Assembly: GCF_014860165.1 (NCBI RefSeq)
Contig: NZ_JACZKG010000027.1
Location: forward strand, 37,711-101,710
Reading direction: 5' to 3'
From: Devosia sp.
GTDB lineage: Bacteria > Pseudomonadota > Alphaproteobacteria > Rhizobiales > Devosiaceae
DNA length: 64,000 nt
The stretch's first letter is position 1, and each line of letters opens with the position of its first letter. The notes beneath the pieces were generated by a model. It saw nothing but the letters and a program-made list of their open reading frames with translations. It was not told where the DNA came from and did no database searches. The position numbers and the translations under genes were made by a program. Below, piece by piece: positions 20,113 to 28,931 of the stretch.

Positions 20113-20580
20113 CTACAGCATCAGCTTGAAGCCTTCGTGGCTCTTGCTGAAGCCGAGCTTCTCATAGAAGCGATGCGCGTCGAGGCGTAGCTTGTTGGAG
20201 GTGAGCTGGATCATCCCGCAGCCGGCCTCACGGCAGCGCTCGATGGCCCAGGTGACCATCTCCGTGCCCAGTCCTGAGCCGCGCTGGTCGGCGCGGATAT
20301 GGACGTTTTCGAGCAGGCCGCGCTTCATGCCAAACCGGGGCATGCCGGGGATGATGCTGATCTGGATCGTGCCGACGACCTCGCCAGCTTTCTCGGCCAC
20401 GATGAGGCGATGGTTGGGATCGGCGGAGATGTCGTCGAAGGCGGCGCGGTAGCGCGGGTCGCTCAGCGTGGCCGGATCAAGCGGCGGGGTATCCTTGCCG
20501 CGGGCGTCGCCCGCATGGCTGAGGCTGATGATGATGGCGATGTCGGCAGGGTCAGCGTCGCGAAAGGTCAGCTCGGCCAT
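20113..20580 (-). CDS. GNAT-family N-acetyltransferase
   Basis: Acetyl-CoA-dependent acyltransferase of unknown substrate. The acetyl-CoA loop RADQRGSGLGTEMV (motif A, RxxGxG) is near residue 105 and motif B region DAHRFYEKLGF near 140. Length is 155 residues. Start MAELTFRDADPAD at 20580 is preferred over an upstream in-frame ATG that adds 14 residues. Confidence 0.87.
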   Translation of the reverse strand: MAELTFRDADPADIAIIISLSHAGDARGKDTPPLDPATLSDPRYRAAFDDISADPNHRLIVAEKAGEVVGTIQISIIPGMPRFGMKRGLLENVHIRADQRGSGLGTEMVTWAIERCREAGCGMIQLTSNKLRLDAHRFYEKLGFSKSHEGFKLML

Positions 20581-20649
20581 GGTGGTCTCGCGTGCGGATT
20601 GGGCGTGGGCAATTTCGTGCAATCGCCTGCCGGTGATGTCAACCGGCGG

Positions 20650-22185
20650 CTAGGCGCGCCGCGGGCTGAGCAGCCTGGCCACGACCAGCACCAGCAGCGC
20701 CACCATGGCCGGCGCGATTGCCAGCAATGCTCCACCGCCTGCCAGCAGCGCCCCGGTGGCGGCCCACATGATCGAGGCAAAGGCCTCGCTCAGCGTGGCG
20801 GCGCGGGAGGCGACCTGGCGGCGGCGGAACATCGAGCGCTTGGCGACGACGCGGAACCAGAGCTGGATTGCCGTCGCCGATCCGGCGGAAAGAATGGAGC
20901 AGATGGCCGTGATTAGCGCCATAACCGGGGACGAGAGCGCCATCAGCAGCAGGAGCGGCGTCAGCACGATGGCGATGACGGTCAGCACGGCTTCGATCTT
21001 GGCGACCAATATGGTGCGCGGTGACACCGGAGCCGTCACCACGAGGTCATGGGCGTCCTCGCCCGAAATGGCGAGCCAGGCCAGCCCGCCGGCCAGTTGG
21101 CCCGAGGCCATCACCAGTACGGGGACGACTACCACGAAGGCGCCGGCTTCATCGCCAAAATTCATCCACAGCAGCAAAGCGGGCGGCACCAGGTAGAGTA
21201 TCTGCATCAGCGTCTGCGACAGCAGCCAGGGATCGCGCTGCAGCAGCCGCCACTCCTTGAGGCGCAGCACGTGTCGCTGCGAGGCCGACTGGAACGCGCG
21301 GGCCGATGGTCGCCGCTGGCTGGCGACATGGCTGAGGCCGGCGGCGGAAATGGCGAGGCGTCCATAGCTCGACGCCGAGGCGGCAATGGCAAGGACAAGC
21401 GCACCAAGCCCCAAGATGAGCATGGTCAGCAGGGCGCCGGCATCACCCGTGGCCGCCTTGGCTGGCAGCCATAGCGGGCTGTCGATGCCTGGTGCGGCAT
21501 CAATGATCGCCTGCGACTGGAACAGGGCCAGGCGCGAGAAATCGCCGTAATAGAGGATCGCCGCTGCCTGGACGCCAATAACGAAGCCGGCGCCGATGAT
21601 GGCGGCGACGATCTGCGAGATGAATCGCGTCTGCCGCGGCCCGACCAGCCTGAACAGCACCATGGTGATGCCGACCGAGAGCGCGGTCGAGATGGCGCCC
21701 ATGGCGATCACCACGCCATAGGCGGCCAGCCAGCGCTGGCCGTCGAACAGCGCCAGCATGTTGATCAGCGGACTGGCCAGCAGCCCCGTCAGGGCGATAC
21801 TGGTCAGCGCCACCGCACCGGTGCGGATGGCGAAGTGGCGGCGCGAGGAGGCCGGGGAGGACAGGATCAGGTCGAGATCGGAGCGGCCGTAATAGACCCG
21901 GGTCACCGCCTCGAGCGCCTGCGACAGCATCACGGTCCAGAACAGCATTCCCGTGCCGGTCAGCATGACGAGGCTTTGCGCGTCCGACGCGATGCCACCT
22001 CTGGCCCAGCGCGCCACCACGCCATAGGCCAGCAGGTGCAGCACGATGACGACGATGACGAGAAAGATGACCAGCCCGATGCTGCGCGTCCGGCTGCCGC
22101 CGGTCAGCATGGCAACCAGTTCGCGCCAGGCCAGGGTCAGTTCGTGGCGTGCGAACCAGGGCAGCGAGGCGGGGGCGAGGTTCAT
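20650..22185 (-). CDS. ABC transporter permease (exporter type)
   Basis: Integral membrane protein of 511 residues with about 12 hydrophobic segments arranged as two similar halves; cytosolic regions such as YYGRSDLDLILSSPASSRRHF and SGEDAHDLVVTAPVSPR resemble each other, which suggests internal duplication. It partners the ATPase encoded immediately upstream, overlapping by four bases (ATGA). No solute-binding protein is present, so export is more likely than import; substrate is unknown. Confidence 0.85.
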   Translation of the reverse strand: MNLAPASLPWFARHELTLAWRELVAMLTGGSRTRSIGLVIFLVIVVIVLHLLAYGVVARWARGGIASDAQSLVMLTGTGMLFWTVMLSQALEAVTRVYYGRSDLDLILSSPASSRRHFAIRTGAVALTSIALTGLLASPLINMLALFDGQRWLAAYGVVIAMGAISTALSVGITMVLFRLVGPRQTRFISQIVAAIIGAGFVIGVQAAAILYYGDFSRLALFQSQAIIDAAPGIDSPLWLPAKAATGDAGALLTMLILGLGALVLAIAASASSYGRLAISAAGLSHVASQRRPSARAFQSASQRHVLRLKEWRLLQRDPWLLSQTLMQILYLVPPALLLWMNFGDEAGAFVVVVPVLVMASGQLAGGLAWLAISGEDAHDLVVTAPVSPRTILVAKIEAVLTVIAIVLTPLLLLMALSSPVMALITAICSILSAGSATAIQLWFRVVAKRSMFRRRQVASRAATLSEAFASIMWAATGALLAGGGALLAIAPAMVALLVLVVARLLSPRRA

Positions 22186-22925
22186 GCCGCTTCGGTGCCC
22201 TGCGCCACGAGATCGAGGAAGATGTCCTCAAGGCTCGATTCGCGGCCGATGCGGGTGCGCAACTCGGCCAGCGTACCCTCGGCGATCAGCCGGCCCTGGC
22301 TGATGACGCCGATGCGTTCGGCCATGCGCTCGGCGACTTCGAGGATATGGGTGGTCATGATGACGGTGACGCCCGATCGCACCTTGCCGAGTAGCACGTC
22401 CTTGACCTGGCGGGCGGAACCGGCGTCGAGACCGGTCAGCGGTTCGTCGAGGATGATCAGTTGCGGGTCGTGCACCAGCGCGCCGGCCAGCGCCACCTTC
22501 TGCAACATGCCCTTGGAAAAGCCGCCGCACAGCTCATTGGCATGCGGCCGCAGGCCCAGCCAGTCGACCAGGTCATTGGCCTTGGCCTGGGCAGGGCGCC
22601 CTTCGATCTGCCAGAGGCCGGCGACGAATTCGAGATATTCGAGCGGGGTCAGCCGGTCATAGACCATGGGCTCGTCCGACACCCAGGCGACGACGCGCTT
22701 GGCAGCAATCGGGTCGCGCCGGGCATCGATGCCGAAAATGGCGATGTCGCCCCGGTCGGGCTGCAGCAGGCCGGCGACCATGCGCAGGATGGTGGTCTTG
22801 CCGGCGCCATTGGGGCCCAGCAGGGCGTAAAACTCTCCGGCGCGAATGGTGAGGTCGAGATCGACGACCACGGGCCGGTCGAAGCTCTTGGTCAGGTGCG
22901 AAAGGGCGAGGGCAGGGACGGTCAA
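22182..22925 (-). CDS. ABC transporter ATP-binding protein
   Basis: 247-residue ATPase with Walker A GPNGAGKTT (37-45), signature region LCGGFSKGM (~132-139) in place of LSGGQ, Walker B LIILDE (156-161) and H-loop THILEVAERM. The GGFSKGM signature is usual in CcmA/NatA-type exporter ATPases. Translationally coupled to the permease gene. Confidence 0.92.
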   Translation of the reverse strand: MTVPALALSHLTKSFDRPVVVDLDLTIRAGEFYALLGPNGAGKTTILRMVAGLLQPDRGDIAIFGIDARRDPIAAKRVVAWVSDEPMVYDRLTPLEYLEFVAGLWQIEGRPAQAKANDLVDWLGLRPHANELCGGFSKGMLQKVALAGALVHDPQLIILDEPLTGLDAGSARQVKDVLLGKVRSGVTVIMTTHILEVAERMAERIGVISQGRLIAEGTLAELRTRIGRESSLEDIFLDLVAQGTEAA

Positions 22926-23013
22926 GGCGTCGCTCCGGCGGAATGGCGCGGCAAGCCTATGCCGCTGGCCTTTCCCGGCGATGAATCGGCAGCGTTAAGA
23001 TTTGCGGTATTGT

Positions 23014-23235
23014 TCAGGCGGTGCGGTCGAGTAGGCGATGGGCGGGCGCCGTACCGGGCGCTGCGCCGGCGCGTTGCTGGCCGCTGAGGCTGCCGCCGAA
23101 CGACACGGCGGCCTGTTCGACGCCGTTGGGTGCGGCTGGGTCGATATTGCGCTTCGCGTTGGCGACGTCGTCGCAGTTGCGGCAGACATAACCGTTGACG
23201 GTTATGGGGCGGGGATAGTCGGTACCGATGGCCAT
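23014..23235 (-). CDS. Small conserved hypothetical protein with CxxC motif
   Basis: 73-residue protein starting MAIGTDYPRPITVNGYVCRNCDDV. The single CRNC motif could bind metal or form a disulfide, and no signal peptide is visible. I recognise the N-terminal pattern as recurring in Hyphomicrobiales hypothetical proteins but know no function. The start at 23235 has AAGGA upstream; the longer frame adds 21 residues. It stands alone between the ABC genes and ohr. Confidence 0.6.
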   Translation of the reverse strand: MAIGTDYPRPITVNGYVCRNCDDVANAKRNIDPAAPNGVEQAAVSFGGSLSGQQRAGAAPGTAPAHRLLDRTA

Positions 23236-23342
23236 TGGCGATCCTTCGCTGGCTGTTGGCATCCTATTCGGCCAGTATCGCCACAAGGTTACGGCCACCC
23301 GGTGGAAGCGGGCGGCCGTTGCAGGTCGTGGTTAGCGAAGGG

Positions 23343-23774
23343 TTAAAGGACAGTCAGCGTCACATCGACATTGCCGCGGGTGGCGTTGGAATAGGGGCAG
23401 ATCTGGTGGGCCTTGGCGACCAGGTCTTCCACCACGCTGCGCTCGAAGCCGGGCACGGCGATCTTGAGCTCGACTGCAATGGCAAAGCCAGCGCCCTTGG
23501 CGTTTTCGCCGAAGGACACATCGGCGTCGATGGTGGCTTCATCGGGGATCTTCACCTTCTCGCCGCGCGCGACGGCCTTCAGGGCGCCCAGGAAGCAGGC
23601 CGAATAGCCGACGGCGAAGAGCTGCTCCGGATTGGTGCCGGCGCCGCCATTGCCGCCCATTTCCTTGGGCGTGTCGAGCGTCACCGACAGGCGGCCATCA
23701 TCGGTGGCGCTGGTGCCGGTGCGGCCGCCCGTGGTGTGGGCGTGGGCGGTATAGAGGGCGGATTTGATCGACAT
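23343..23774 (-). CDS. ohr: Organic hydroperoxide resistance peroxidase
   Basis: OsmC-superfamily thiol peroxidase reducing organic hydroperoxides. Both catalytic cysteines are present, Cys60 in YSACFLGAL and Cys126 in HQICPYSNA, and NPEQLFAVGYSAC is the family signature. Length is 143 residues. Divergent from ohrR with an operator between them, the standard arrangement. Confidence 0.96.
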   Translation of the reverse strand: MSIKSALYTAHAHTTGGRTGTSATDDGRLSVTLDTPKEMGGNGGAGTNPEQLFAVGYSACFLGALKAVARGEKVKIPDEATIDADVSFGENAKGAGFAIAVELKIAVPGFERSVVEDLVAKAHQICPYSNATRGNVDVTLTVL

Positions 23775-23826
23775 CGGATGCTCCTTGCAGTGCGGTTGAA
23801 ACTCGCTTGATGAAAATTAGATAGTG

Positions 23827-23841
23827 CACAATTGAATTGTG
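23827..23841. promoter_or_regulatory. OhrR operator
   Basis: CACAATTGAATTGTG is a perfect palindrome with 7-bp arms in the ohr-ohrR intergenic space, followed at 23842 by TACAAT. It closely resembles the known OhrR operator type built from TACAATT/AATTGTA half-sites. It lies 53 bases from ohr and 52 from ohrR, so one site could control both genes. Confidence 0.85.
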
Positions 23842-23892
23842 TACAATGGATAAATGCATGCTAGTTTGTGGCAAGGACCGGAGGGTAGGCGC

Positions 23893-24336
23893 ATGACCGA
23901 GCAGGCTGATCCGCTCAAACTGGACTCGATGCTATGCTTTGCCGTCTATGCGGCCGAGCATGCCTTTACCCGCTTCTACAAGCCCCGGCTCGACGCCCTT
24001 GGCCTGACCTATCCGCAGTATCTGGTCTTCCTGGTGCTGTGGGAAAAGGATGGCCTGACGGTCAAGGCGTTGGGCGAGAAGCTGTTTCTGGATTCCGGGA
24101 CCATTACCCCCCTGATCAAGCGCCTTGAAGCGCGCGACCTGGTGCGCCGCCAGCGCGATGATGAGGATGAGCGGCAGGTGCGCATCTTCCTGACATCAGA
24201 GGGCAGGGCCCTGCGGGCCAGGGCGCTGGCGGTGCCGTTGGCGGTCAGGACGACGCTGGGGGACGAACCCGCCGCTGGCGATGCGCTGCGCGAAAGCCTG
24301 TATCTGCTGCGTGAGCGGCTGGATACCTCGCTGTAG
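23893..24336 (+). CDS. ohrR: MarR-family organic peroxide sensor OhrR
   Basis: Repressor that releases DNA when its N-terminal cysteine is oxidised. Cys15 in DSMLCFAVYAAEH is the sensing residue; the winged helix includes LTVKALGEKLFLDSGTITPLIKRLE and RDDEDERQVRIFLT. Length is 147 residues. The start at 23893 follows GGAGGG; an earlier ATG would lie in the operator region. The stop forms TAGCGCTA with that of the convergent RNase T2 gene. Confidence 0.95.
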   Translation: MTEQADPLKLDSMLCFAVYAAEHAFTRFYKPRLDALGLTYPQYLVFLVLWEKDGLTVKALGEKLFLDSGTITPLIKRLEARDLVRRQRDDEDERQVRIFLTSEGRALRARALAVPLAVRTTLGDEPAAGDALRESLYLLRERLDTSL

Positions 24337-24338
24337 CG

Positions 24339-25325
24339 CTACCTGATCCCCACCGGGTCGACCATGCCGGAATTGCAGCCGCCTTCGGTGGGGCTGGCCG
24401 CGGCAATCAAAGTTGCCAGATCGTCCGGACCGTGGATGGTGCCGGTGAGGCCGATGGTCAGTTCGGTGATGATGGTGCGGTTGCCATCGGCCTCGCAGGC
24501 CATGCGGACACGGTCTCCGGCGCCGAGGCCGAAGGCGATATCGAATGCCTGGCGCACCTGGCCCAGGGTGATCTTGCGGCCGATATTGGCGGCGAAGAGT
24601 TCGGCGACTTCGGAGACGTTGATGGCCAGCATCAGGTCGAGGGAATCGGCGAAATACTCGGTCTGCGAGGCGCCATAGCAGGTGCCGTGCTTGGTCCATT
24701 CATGTCGGTCGAGGCCCGAGCGCGAGCCGGGCATCACCTCGTCCAGTTCATCGCGCAGGGCGGCGTTGAGTGCGACCTCGGGCAGGTCGAACCAGCGGCC
24801 GTTCTCACTGGCCCAGGCGTGGTCGTCCGGCACACCGCAGAACACATTGCTGCGCGGCTGCGGCCAGAGGCCGTGCAGGGTGAAACTGGTTGCTTCGAAG
24901 CTGTCCAATGTCTGTGCCCGGCATTCCGGCTTGCTGGGGCTGGTCTCGCAAAAGGCCGGCTGCCAGCTGATGGCGAGGATATACTGAGTGCCGCGATAGG
25001 TCGGGGCCGGGGCGGGTGGCGGCGGTTCGGCTAGTTGCCCCTCGGCGTCGGTCGAGCGCTCTCCGCAATCGACCGCAACCCAGCGGCGTTCCGGCGAAGC
25101 GCCGGGGATGACGATCCAGAGATGCGTCGGACGCTCGGTATTGCCGGCGATCAGGTCATAGGCCGTTCCTGGACTCGTCATCACCTCGCCCGGATTGGTC
25201 TGGCGGTTGATCGACTGGTAGGCCGGGCAGGCGGCCGTTGCGGTGAAGTAACCGGATAGCGCCACCTCCGCGCGCGCCGGAACTGCGGCAAGCACGAGCA
25301 GCAGCAAAGCCAGAATTCGACGCAT
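24339..25325 (-). CDS. Ribonuclease T2 family protein, exported
   Basis: Endoribonuclease that cleaves RNA through 2',3'-cyclic phosphates. Signal peptide MRRILALLLLVLAAVPARAE at the N terminus. Both active-site motifs are intact: CAS I with His151 in TLHGLWPQ and CAS II with His208, Glu209, Lys212 and His213 in HEWTKHGTC. Cysteines for disulfides are abundant. An extra N-terminal region (~residues 21-95) precedes the nuclease core. Start at 25325 with GGGGA upstream; ATG 25331 is possible. It lies 64 bases downstream of cpdB on the same strand, so the two are likely co-transcribed. Length is 328 residues. Confidence 0.9.
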   Translation of the reverse strand: MRRILALLLLVLAAVPARAEVALSGYFTATAACPAYQSINRQTNPGEVMTSPGTAYDLIAGNTERPTHLWIVIPGASPERRWVAVDCGERSTDAEGQLAEPPPPAPAPTYRGTQYILAISWQPAFCETSPSKPECRAQTLDSFEATSFTLHGLWPQPRSNVFCGVPDDHAWASENGRWFDLPEVALNAALRDELDEVMPGSRSGLDRHEWTKHGTCYGASQTEYFADSLDLMLAINVSEVAELFAANIGRKITLGQVRQAFDIAFGLGAGDRVRMACEADGNRTIITELTIGLTGTIHGPDDLATLIAAASPTEGGCNSGMVDPVGIR

Positions 25326-25389
25326 GCCCATTCCCCAAAAGCAATGAGGGAGCCATAGCGGCCCCCTCATCAAATGGCCAGACGCGGGC

Positions 25390-27366
25390 CTAAAGCGTGA
25401 TGCGGTAGAGGCCGAAGCCGTCGGCATTGGTCTCGCCGGTCGCCTCGATCTTGACGGCCGTCACCTCGGCCAGGTGTTCGGCGGCCTTGGGCCCGGTGGC
25501 GAAGAGCACGGTGGTGTCGCCGATCGGGGCGAGCGACCAGTTGCTGTCGGCCTTGGGATTGATGGTGCCGTTCTCGACGATGAACCGCACGATCAGGTCG
25601 CGATTGGTGTCGGGACCCTTGAAGATGATGTGGTCGGCACCAGTGCCGGGGAATGAGCCGCCGCCGCCGGCGCGGTAGTTGTTGGAGGCGATGACGAATT
25701 TGGCCGCGGGATCGATGGGCGCGCCATCGAACTGCAGGTCAACGATGCGGTTGGCGTCGGGGTTGGTCACTTCCTTGCCGTCGCTCGAATATTTCGAGGG
25801 CTGGGTCAGGTCGATCTTGTAGGTGACGCCGTCGATGATGTCGAAATTGTAGGACGGGAAGTCGGGATTGATCAGGTCGGCATCCTTGGCGCCCTTCTCG
25901 ACCTGGTTGAAGATGCCGGCCGAGCGCTCCAGCCAGTCCTTGACCTCGGCGCCGGTGACGACGAGTGCCTGGATGGTGTTGGGGTAGAGGTAGAGATCGG
26001 CGACATTCTTGATCGCCACCGGACCCACTGGCACGTCGGTATAGTATTCCGGGCCACCGCGGCCGCCGGCCTTGAACGGCGCCGCTGCTGACAGGATCGG
26101 CAGGCTTTCCCATTCGGTGCCCTTCATCATCTGCGTGACGTACCAGGTCTGGGCCTGGCTCACGATCTGCACCGACGGATCGTCGGCCACGAGCGCGAAA
26201 TAGGAATGCAGCGGGGCCGAGGTCTCGCCGACGGCACGGCGCACATATTCCAACGTCTCGTCATGTTCCAGCTGGGCGGCCTCGGCCACCTCGGCTTCAT
26301 TCTCGACCAGGGCATGCACCTTGCCATCGACGCGCTCGAAGATCGGGCGGGCTTCGGAGGTGTGGGACACAACGGTCCATTTGCCATCGGCATCCTGCTC
26401 GAGCAGCAGGTCGATCAGGCCCATATGGCTGCCCCAGAAGCCGGCCATCACGGCGGGCTTGCCGCTCAGCGTACCGGCGGCGACGTCGGCGCCTTCGACA
26501 CCCTCATAGTCCGGGCCGGGGAACACCAGGTGCTGGTGGCCGGTGAGGACCACATCGATGCCCTCGACCGCGGCCAGCTGCAGCGAAGCGTTCTCGGCGC
26601 CGGTCCCCTGGTCGGCGGCAATGCCGGAATGGGAGAGCGCGACGATGATGTCGGCGCCTTCTTCCTTCATCCTGGGCACATAGGCGGTGGCCGTCTCGAC
26701 AATGTCGCGGGTATTGACCTTGCCGGTCAGGTGGGTGGCGTCCCAGGTCATGATCTGCGGCGGCAGGAAGCCGATAAGGCCGATCCGAATCGTCTTGGTG
26801 GCGCCCGAGCCGTCGGTCAGTTCCTTCTCGACGATCAGATAGGGCTGGATATAGGTGTCGTCGCTGAGGGGATCGGCGGCCAGTTCGCCGCGCACCAGGT
26901 TGGCCGAGACGAAGGGGAAGCTGGCGCCCGACAGGGCCGTGTCGAGGTACTCGAGGCCGTAGTTGAACTCGTGATTGCCCAGCGTTGCGGCTTCGTAGCC
27001 CAGCGTATTCATGGCGGCGATGATGGGGTGGACGTTGTCTTCAAGGCCCTTCTCATAGGCGATATAGTCGCCCATCGGGTTGCCCTGGATGATGTCGCCA
27101 TTGTCGACCAGCATGGAATTGCCGGCCTCGGCGCGAATGCTCTCGATGATCGAGGCGGTGCGGGCCAGGCCCATCGTCTCGTTGGGGGCATCGGCGTAGT
27201 AGTCATAGGGGAACACGGCGACGTGGAGGTCGGTGGTCTCCATAATGCGCAGATGCGCCTGGTTGGCCTGGGCCAGCACGGCAAAGGGGTGCATGGCGGC
27301 CATGGCCCCCACGCTCGCGGAACCCGCGAGGAAGGTCCGTCGAGAAATCTTGGGCAGGAAATTCAT
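25390..27366 (-). CDS. cpdB: 2',3'-cyclic-nucleotide 2'-phosphodiesterase/3'-nucleotidase
   Basis: Periplasmic bifunctional enzyme that opens 2',3'-cyclic nucleotides and dephosphorylates 3'-nucleotides to nucleosides. A twin-arginine signal ([18 protein letters not shown]) starts at residue 9. The metallophosphoesterase domain shows [25 protein letters not shown] and GHQH; the 5'-nucleotidase C-terminal domain occupies roughly 400-600 ([28 protein letters not shown]). Length is 658 residues, normal. A good ribosome site (GGGAGAC) precedes the ATG. Its substrates are exactly the products of the RNase T2 encoded next. Confidence 0.93.
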   Translation of the reverse strand: MNFLPKISRRTFLAGSASVGAMAAMHPFAVLAQANQAHLRIMETTDLHVAVFPYDYYADAPNETMGLARTASIIESIRAEAGNSMLVDNGDIIQGNPMGDYIAYEKGLEDNVHPIIAAMNTLGYEAATLGNHEFNYGLEYLDTALSGASFPFVSANLVRGELAADPLSDDTYIQPYLIVEKELTDGSGATKTIRIGLIGFLPPQIMTWDATHLTGKVNTRDIVETATAYVPRMKEEGADIIVALSHSGIAADQGTGAENASLQLAAVEGIDVVLTGHQHLVFPGPDYEGVEGADVAAGTLSGKPAVMAGFWGSHMGLIDLLLEQDADGKWTVVSHTSEARPIFERVDGKVHALVENEAEVAEAAQLEHDETLEYVRRAVGETSAPLHSYFALVADDPSVQIVSQAQTWYVTQMMKGTEWESLPILSAAAPFKAGGRGGPEYYTDVPVGPVAIKNVADLYLYPNTIQALVVTGAEVKDWLERSAGIFNQVEKGAKDADLINPDFPSYNFDIIDGVTYKIDLTQPSKYSSDGKEVTNPDANRIVDLQFDGAPIDPAAKFVIASNNYRAGGGGSFPGTGADHIIFKGPDTNRDLIVRFIVENGTINPKADSNWSLAPIGDTTVLFATGPKAAEHLAEVTAVKIEATGETNADGFGLYRITL

Positions 27367-27981
27367 TCATTGTCTCCCTGAAGCGTTCAGTCGCTGAACA
27401 GTCCGGGGGCGCCGCGCTCCCGGAGGGTGGACTCATTGGTCCGGCGTGTCGCTCCCGTGGAGCGCGCATGCTCATGCCGTCTGCAGGTGACGCTGGGATG
27501 ACGGCAGCGAAGCGAGGCTATGGAATTTTGACCGGGCGGTCAATTTATGACAGTGGGGCGCGCGCAAGTGCCGCCTGTGGTGCGGTTGTCGCTGTCTTAG
27601 TGCTCAACCCGGTGAGACGCCAAGGGGGCGCTCAGAGAGCTGTGGTGGCGAGCCGCTGGCCCCGGATAGAAGGTAAGGAAGTGAGGCCATTGCCTCGCCA
27701 CCACGCCAGGATTTTCGCGGGTCCGGGCCAGGTACGCTGTGTCGCAAGCGCAGCTGCCGAGTTCCCCCCGCCCGATGGGAGCGACCTCCCATCCCCGACT
27801 GCCCTCACGGTCATTCACTCGTCATGACCGGCTCTGCCGTGAAGGTGCGGAGAGAATAGGCCAGGGTTTGGGGGGCGTGGATAAGTTCATGGAGCGCTGC
27901 CTGCAACAGGGCGGAGGCGAGGAACCGATTGCATCGATCCGGCTTGTTGCTACGCTGGGGACAATTCGGAGATCACACACC
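27367..27981. other. Intergenic region between cpdB and the metallopeptidase gene
   Basis: About 615 bases separate the divergent cpdB and metallopeptidase genes. I find no convincing gene on either strand; open frames here lack ribosome sites and family sequence. The notable content is the palindrome and CTGTCAT half-site at 27528-27553, entered separately. Confidence 0.6.
27528..27553 (-). promoter_or_regulatory. Palindrome TTGACC-GGGC-GGTCAA with adjacent CTGTCAT, upstream of cpdB
   Basis: TTGACCGGGCGGTCAA (27528-27543) is a perfect 6-bp-arm palindrome. Read on the minus strand toward cpdB, it is preceded by CTGTCAT (27553-27547), one half of the PhoB box consensus; the second half is not convincing. 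It lies about 160-185 bases before the cpdB start. Could be a phosphate-responsive control site or an unrelated operator. Confidence 0.35.
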
Positions 27982-28908
27982 ATGAAATGGCGCGGCAGGC
28001 AGCAGAGTTCGAACATCGAGGACCGGCGCGGCCAGGGCGGTGGACTGGGGGGATTGGGCGGCAGCCCGTTCGGACGCGGCGGCGGCGGCATTCGTATCCC
28101 GACCGGCGGCGGTTCACGCGGTGGCATTGGCAGCCTGATCGGTATTGTCGTGGTGCTGGGCATCATCTGGGTGGCCACCGGCACCAATCCGATCGACATC
28201 CTGACCGGTGGTTCGAGCGGCGGTGGATCGGCCGCCAGTTCATCGAGCCGCCCGCCGACAACGGGTGAGCAGGCCGAATTACGCGATTTCGTCGGCGTGG
28301 TGGTGAAGGAAACCGAGGATCTGTGGACCGAGGTGTTCCAGGCGTCCAACGAGGACTATCCGGAGCCGACCGTGGTGCTGTTCTCCAACCAGGTGAACAC
28401 TGCCTGCGGCGCCGCCGATTCGAGCACCGGGCCGTTCTATTGCCCGGGCGATCAGAAGGTCTACATCGACCTCAGCTTCTACGACCAGTTGCGCGAGCAG
28501 TTCGGCGCGCCCGGCGACTTCGCCCAGGCCTATGTGCTGGCGCATGAAGTGGGGCACCATATCCAGAACATTACCGGCGTGCTGCCCGAGTTCAACCAGC
28601 GCCGCCAGTCGATGAGCCAGGAAGAGGCCAATGCCTACTCCGTTCGCGTCGAACTGCAGGCCGATTGCTATGCCGGCGTGTGGGCCAATTATGCCGGGCA
28701 GGAGGACCTGCTCGACAATGGTGATATCGAGGAAGCCGTCAACGCGGCCATCCAGATCGGCGATGATACGCTGCAGGAGCGCATGCAGGGCTTCGCCGTG
28801 CCCAAGACCTTCAACCACGGCACGTCGGCGCAGCGAAAAACCTGGTTCGAGCGTGGTTATACCTCTGGCAATCCGGGCGATTGTGATACGTTCTCGGGCA
28901 ACGTGTAA
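27982..28908 (+). CDS. Neutral zinc metallopeptidase (YpfJ/KPN_02809 family)
   Basis: Membrane-anchored predicted metalloprotease. A glycine-rich cytosolic segment (residues ~15-45) is followed by one transmembrane helix (IGSLIGIVVVLGIIWVATG) and a periplasmic catalytic domain. The zinc motif HEVGHH covers 188-193 (His188, Glu189, His192) with a likely third ligand Glu224 in VELQADCYAG. FYCPGDQKVYIDLSFYDQL is a family signature. Length is 308 residues. Start MKWRGRQQ at 27982 with GGAG upstream; a longer frame is not conserved. A degenerate paralogue follows 23 bases later. Confidence 0.9.
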   Translation: MKWRGRQQSSNIEDRRGQGGGLGGLGGSPFGRGGGGIRIPTGGGSRGGIGSLIGIVVVLGIIWVATGTNPIDILTGGSSGGGSAASSSSRPPTTGEQAELRDFVGVVVKETEDLWTEVFQASNEDYPEPTVVLFSNQVNTACGAADSSTGPFYCPGDQKVYIDLSFYDQLREQFGAPGDFAQAYVLAHEVGHHIQNITGVLPEFNQRRQSMSQEEANAYSVRVELQADCYAGVWANYAGQEDLLDNGDIEEAVNAAIQIGDDTLQERMQGFAVPKTFNHGTSAQRKTWFERGYTSGNPGDCDTFSGNV

Positions 28909-28931
28909 CGATACAATCGGCGGATTATAGA

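Noticed and set aside
27739..27981. Longer N-terminal frame for the zinc metallopeptidase
   Set aside because: The extra 81 codons have no family similarity; MKWRGRQQ at 27982 is the standard start of this family.
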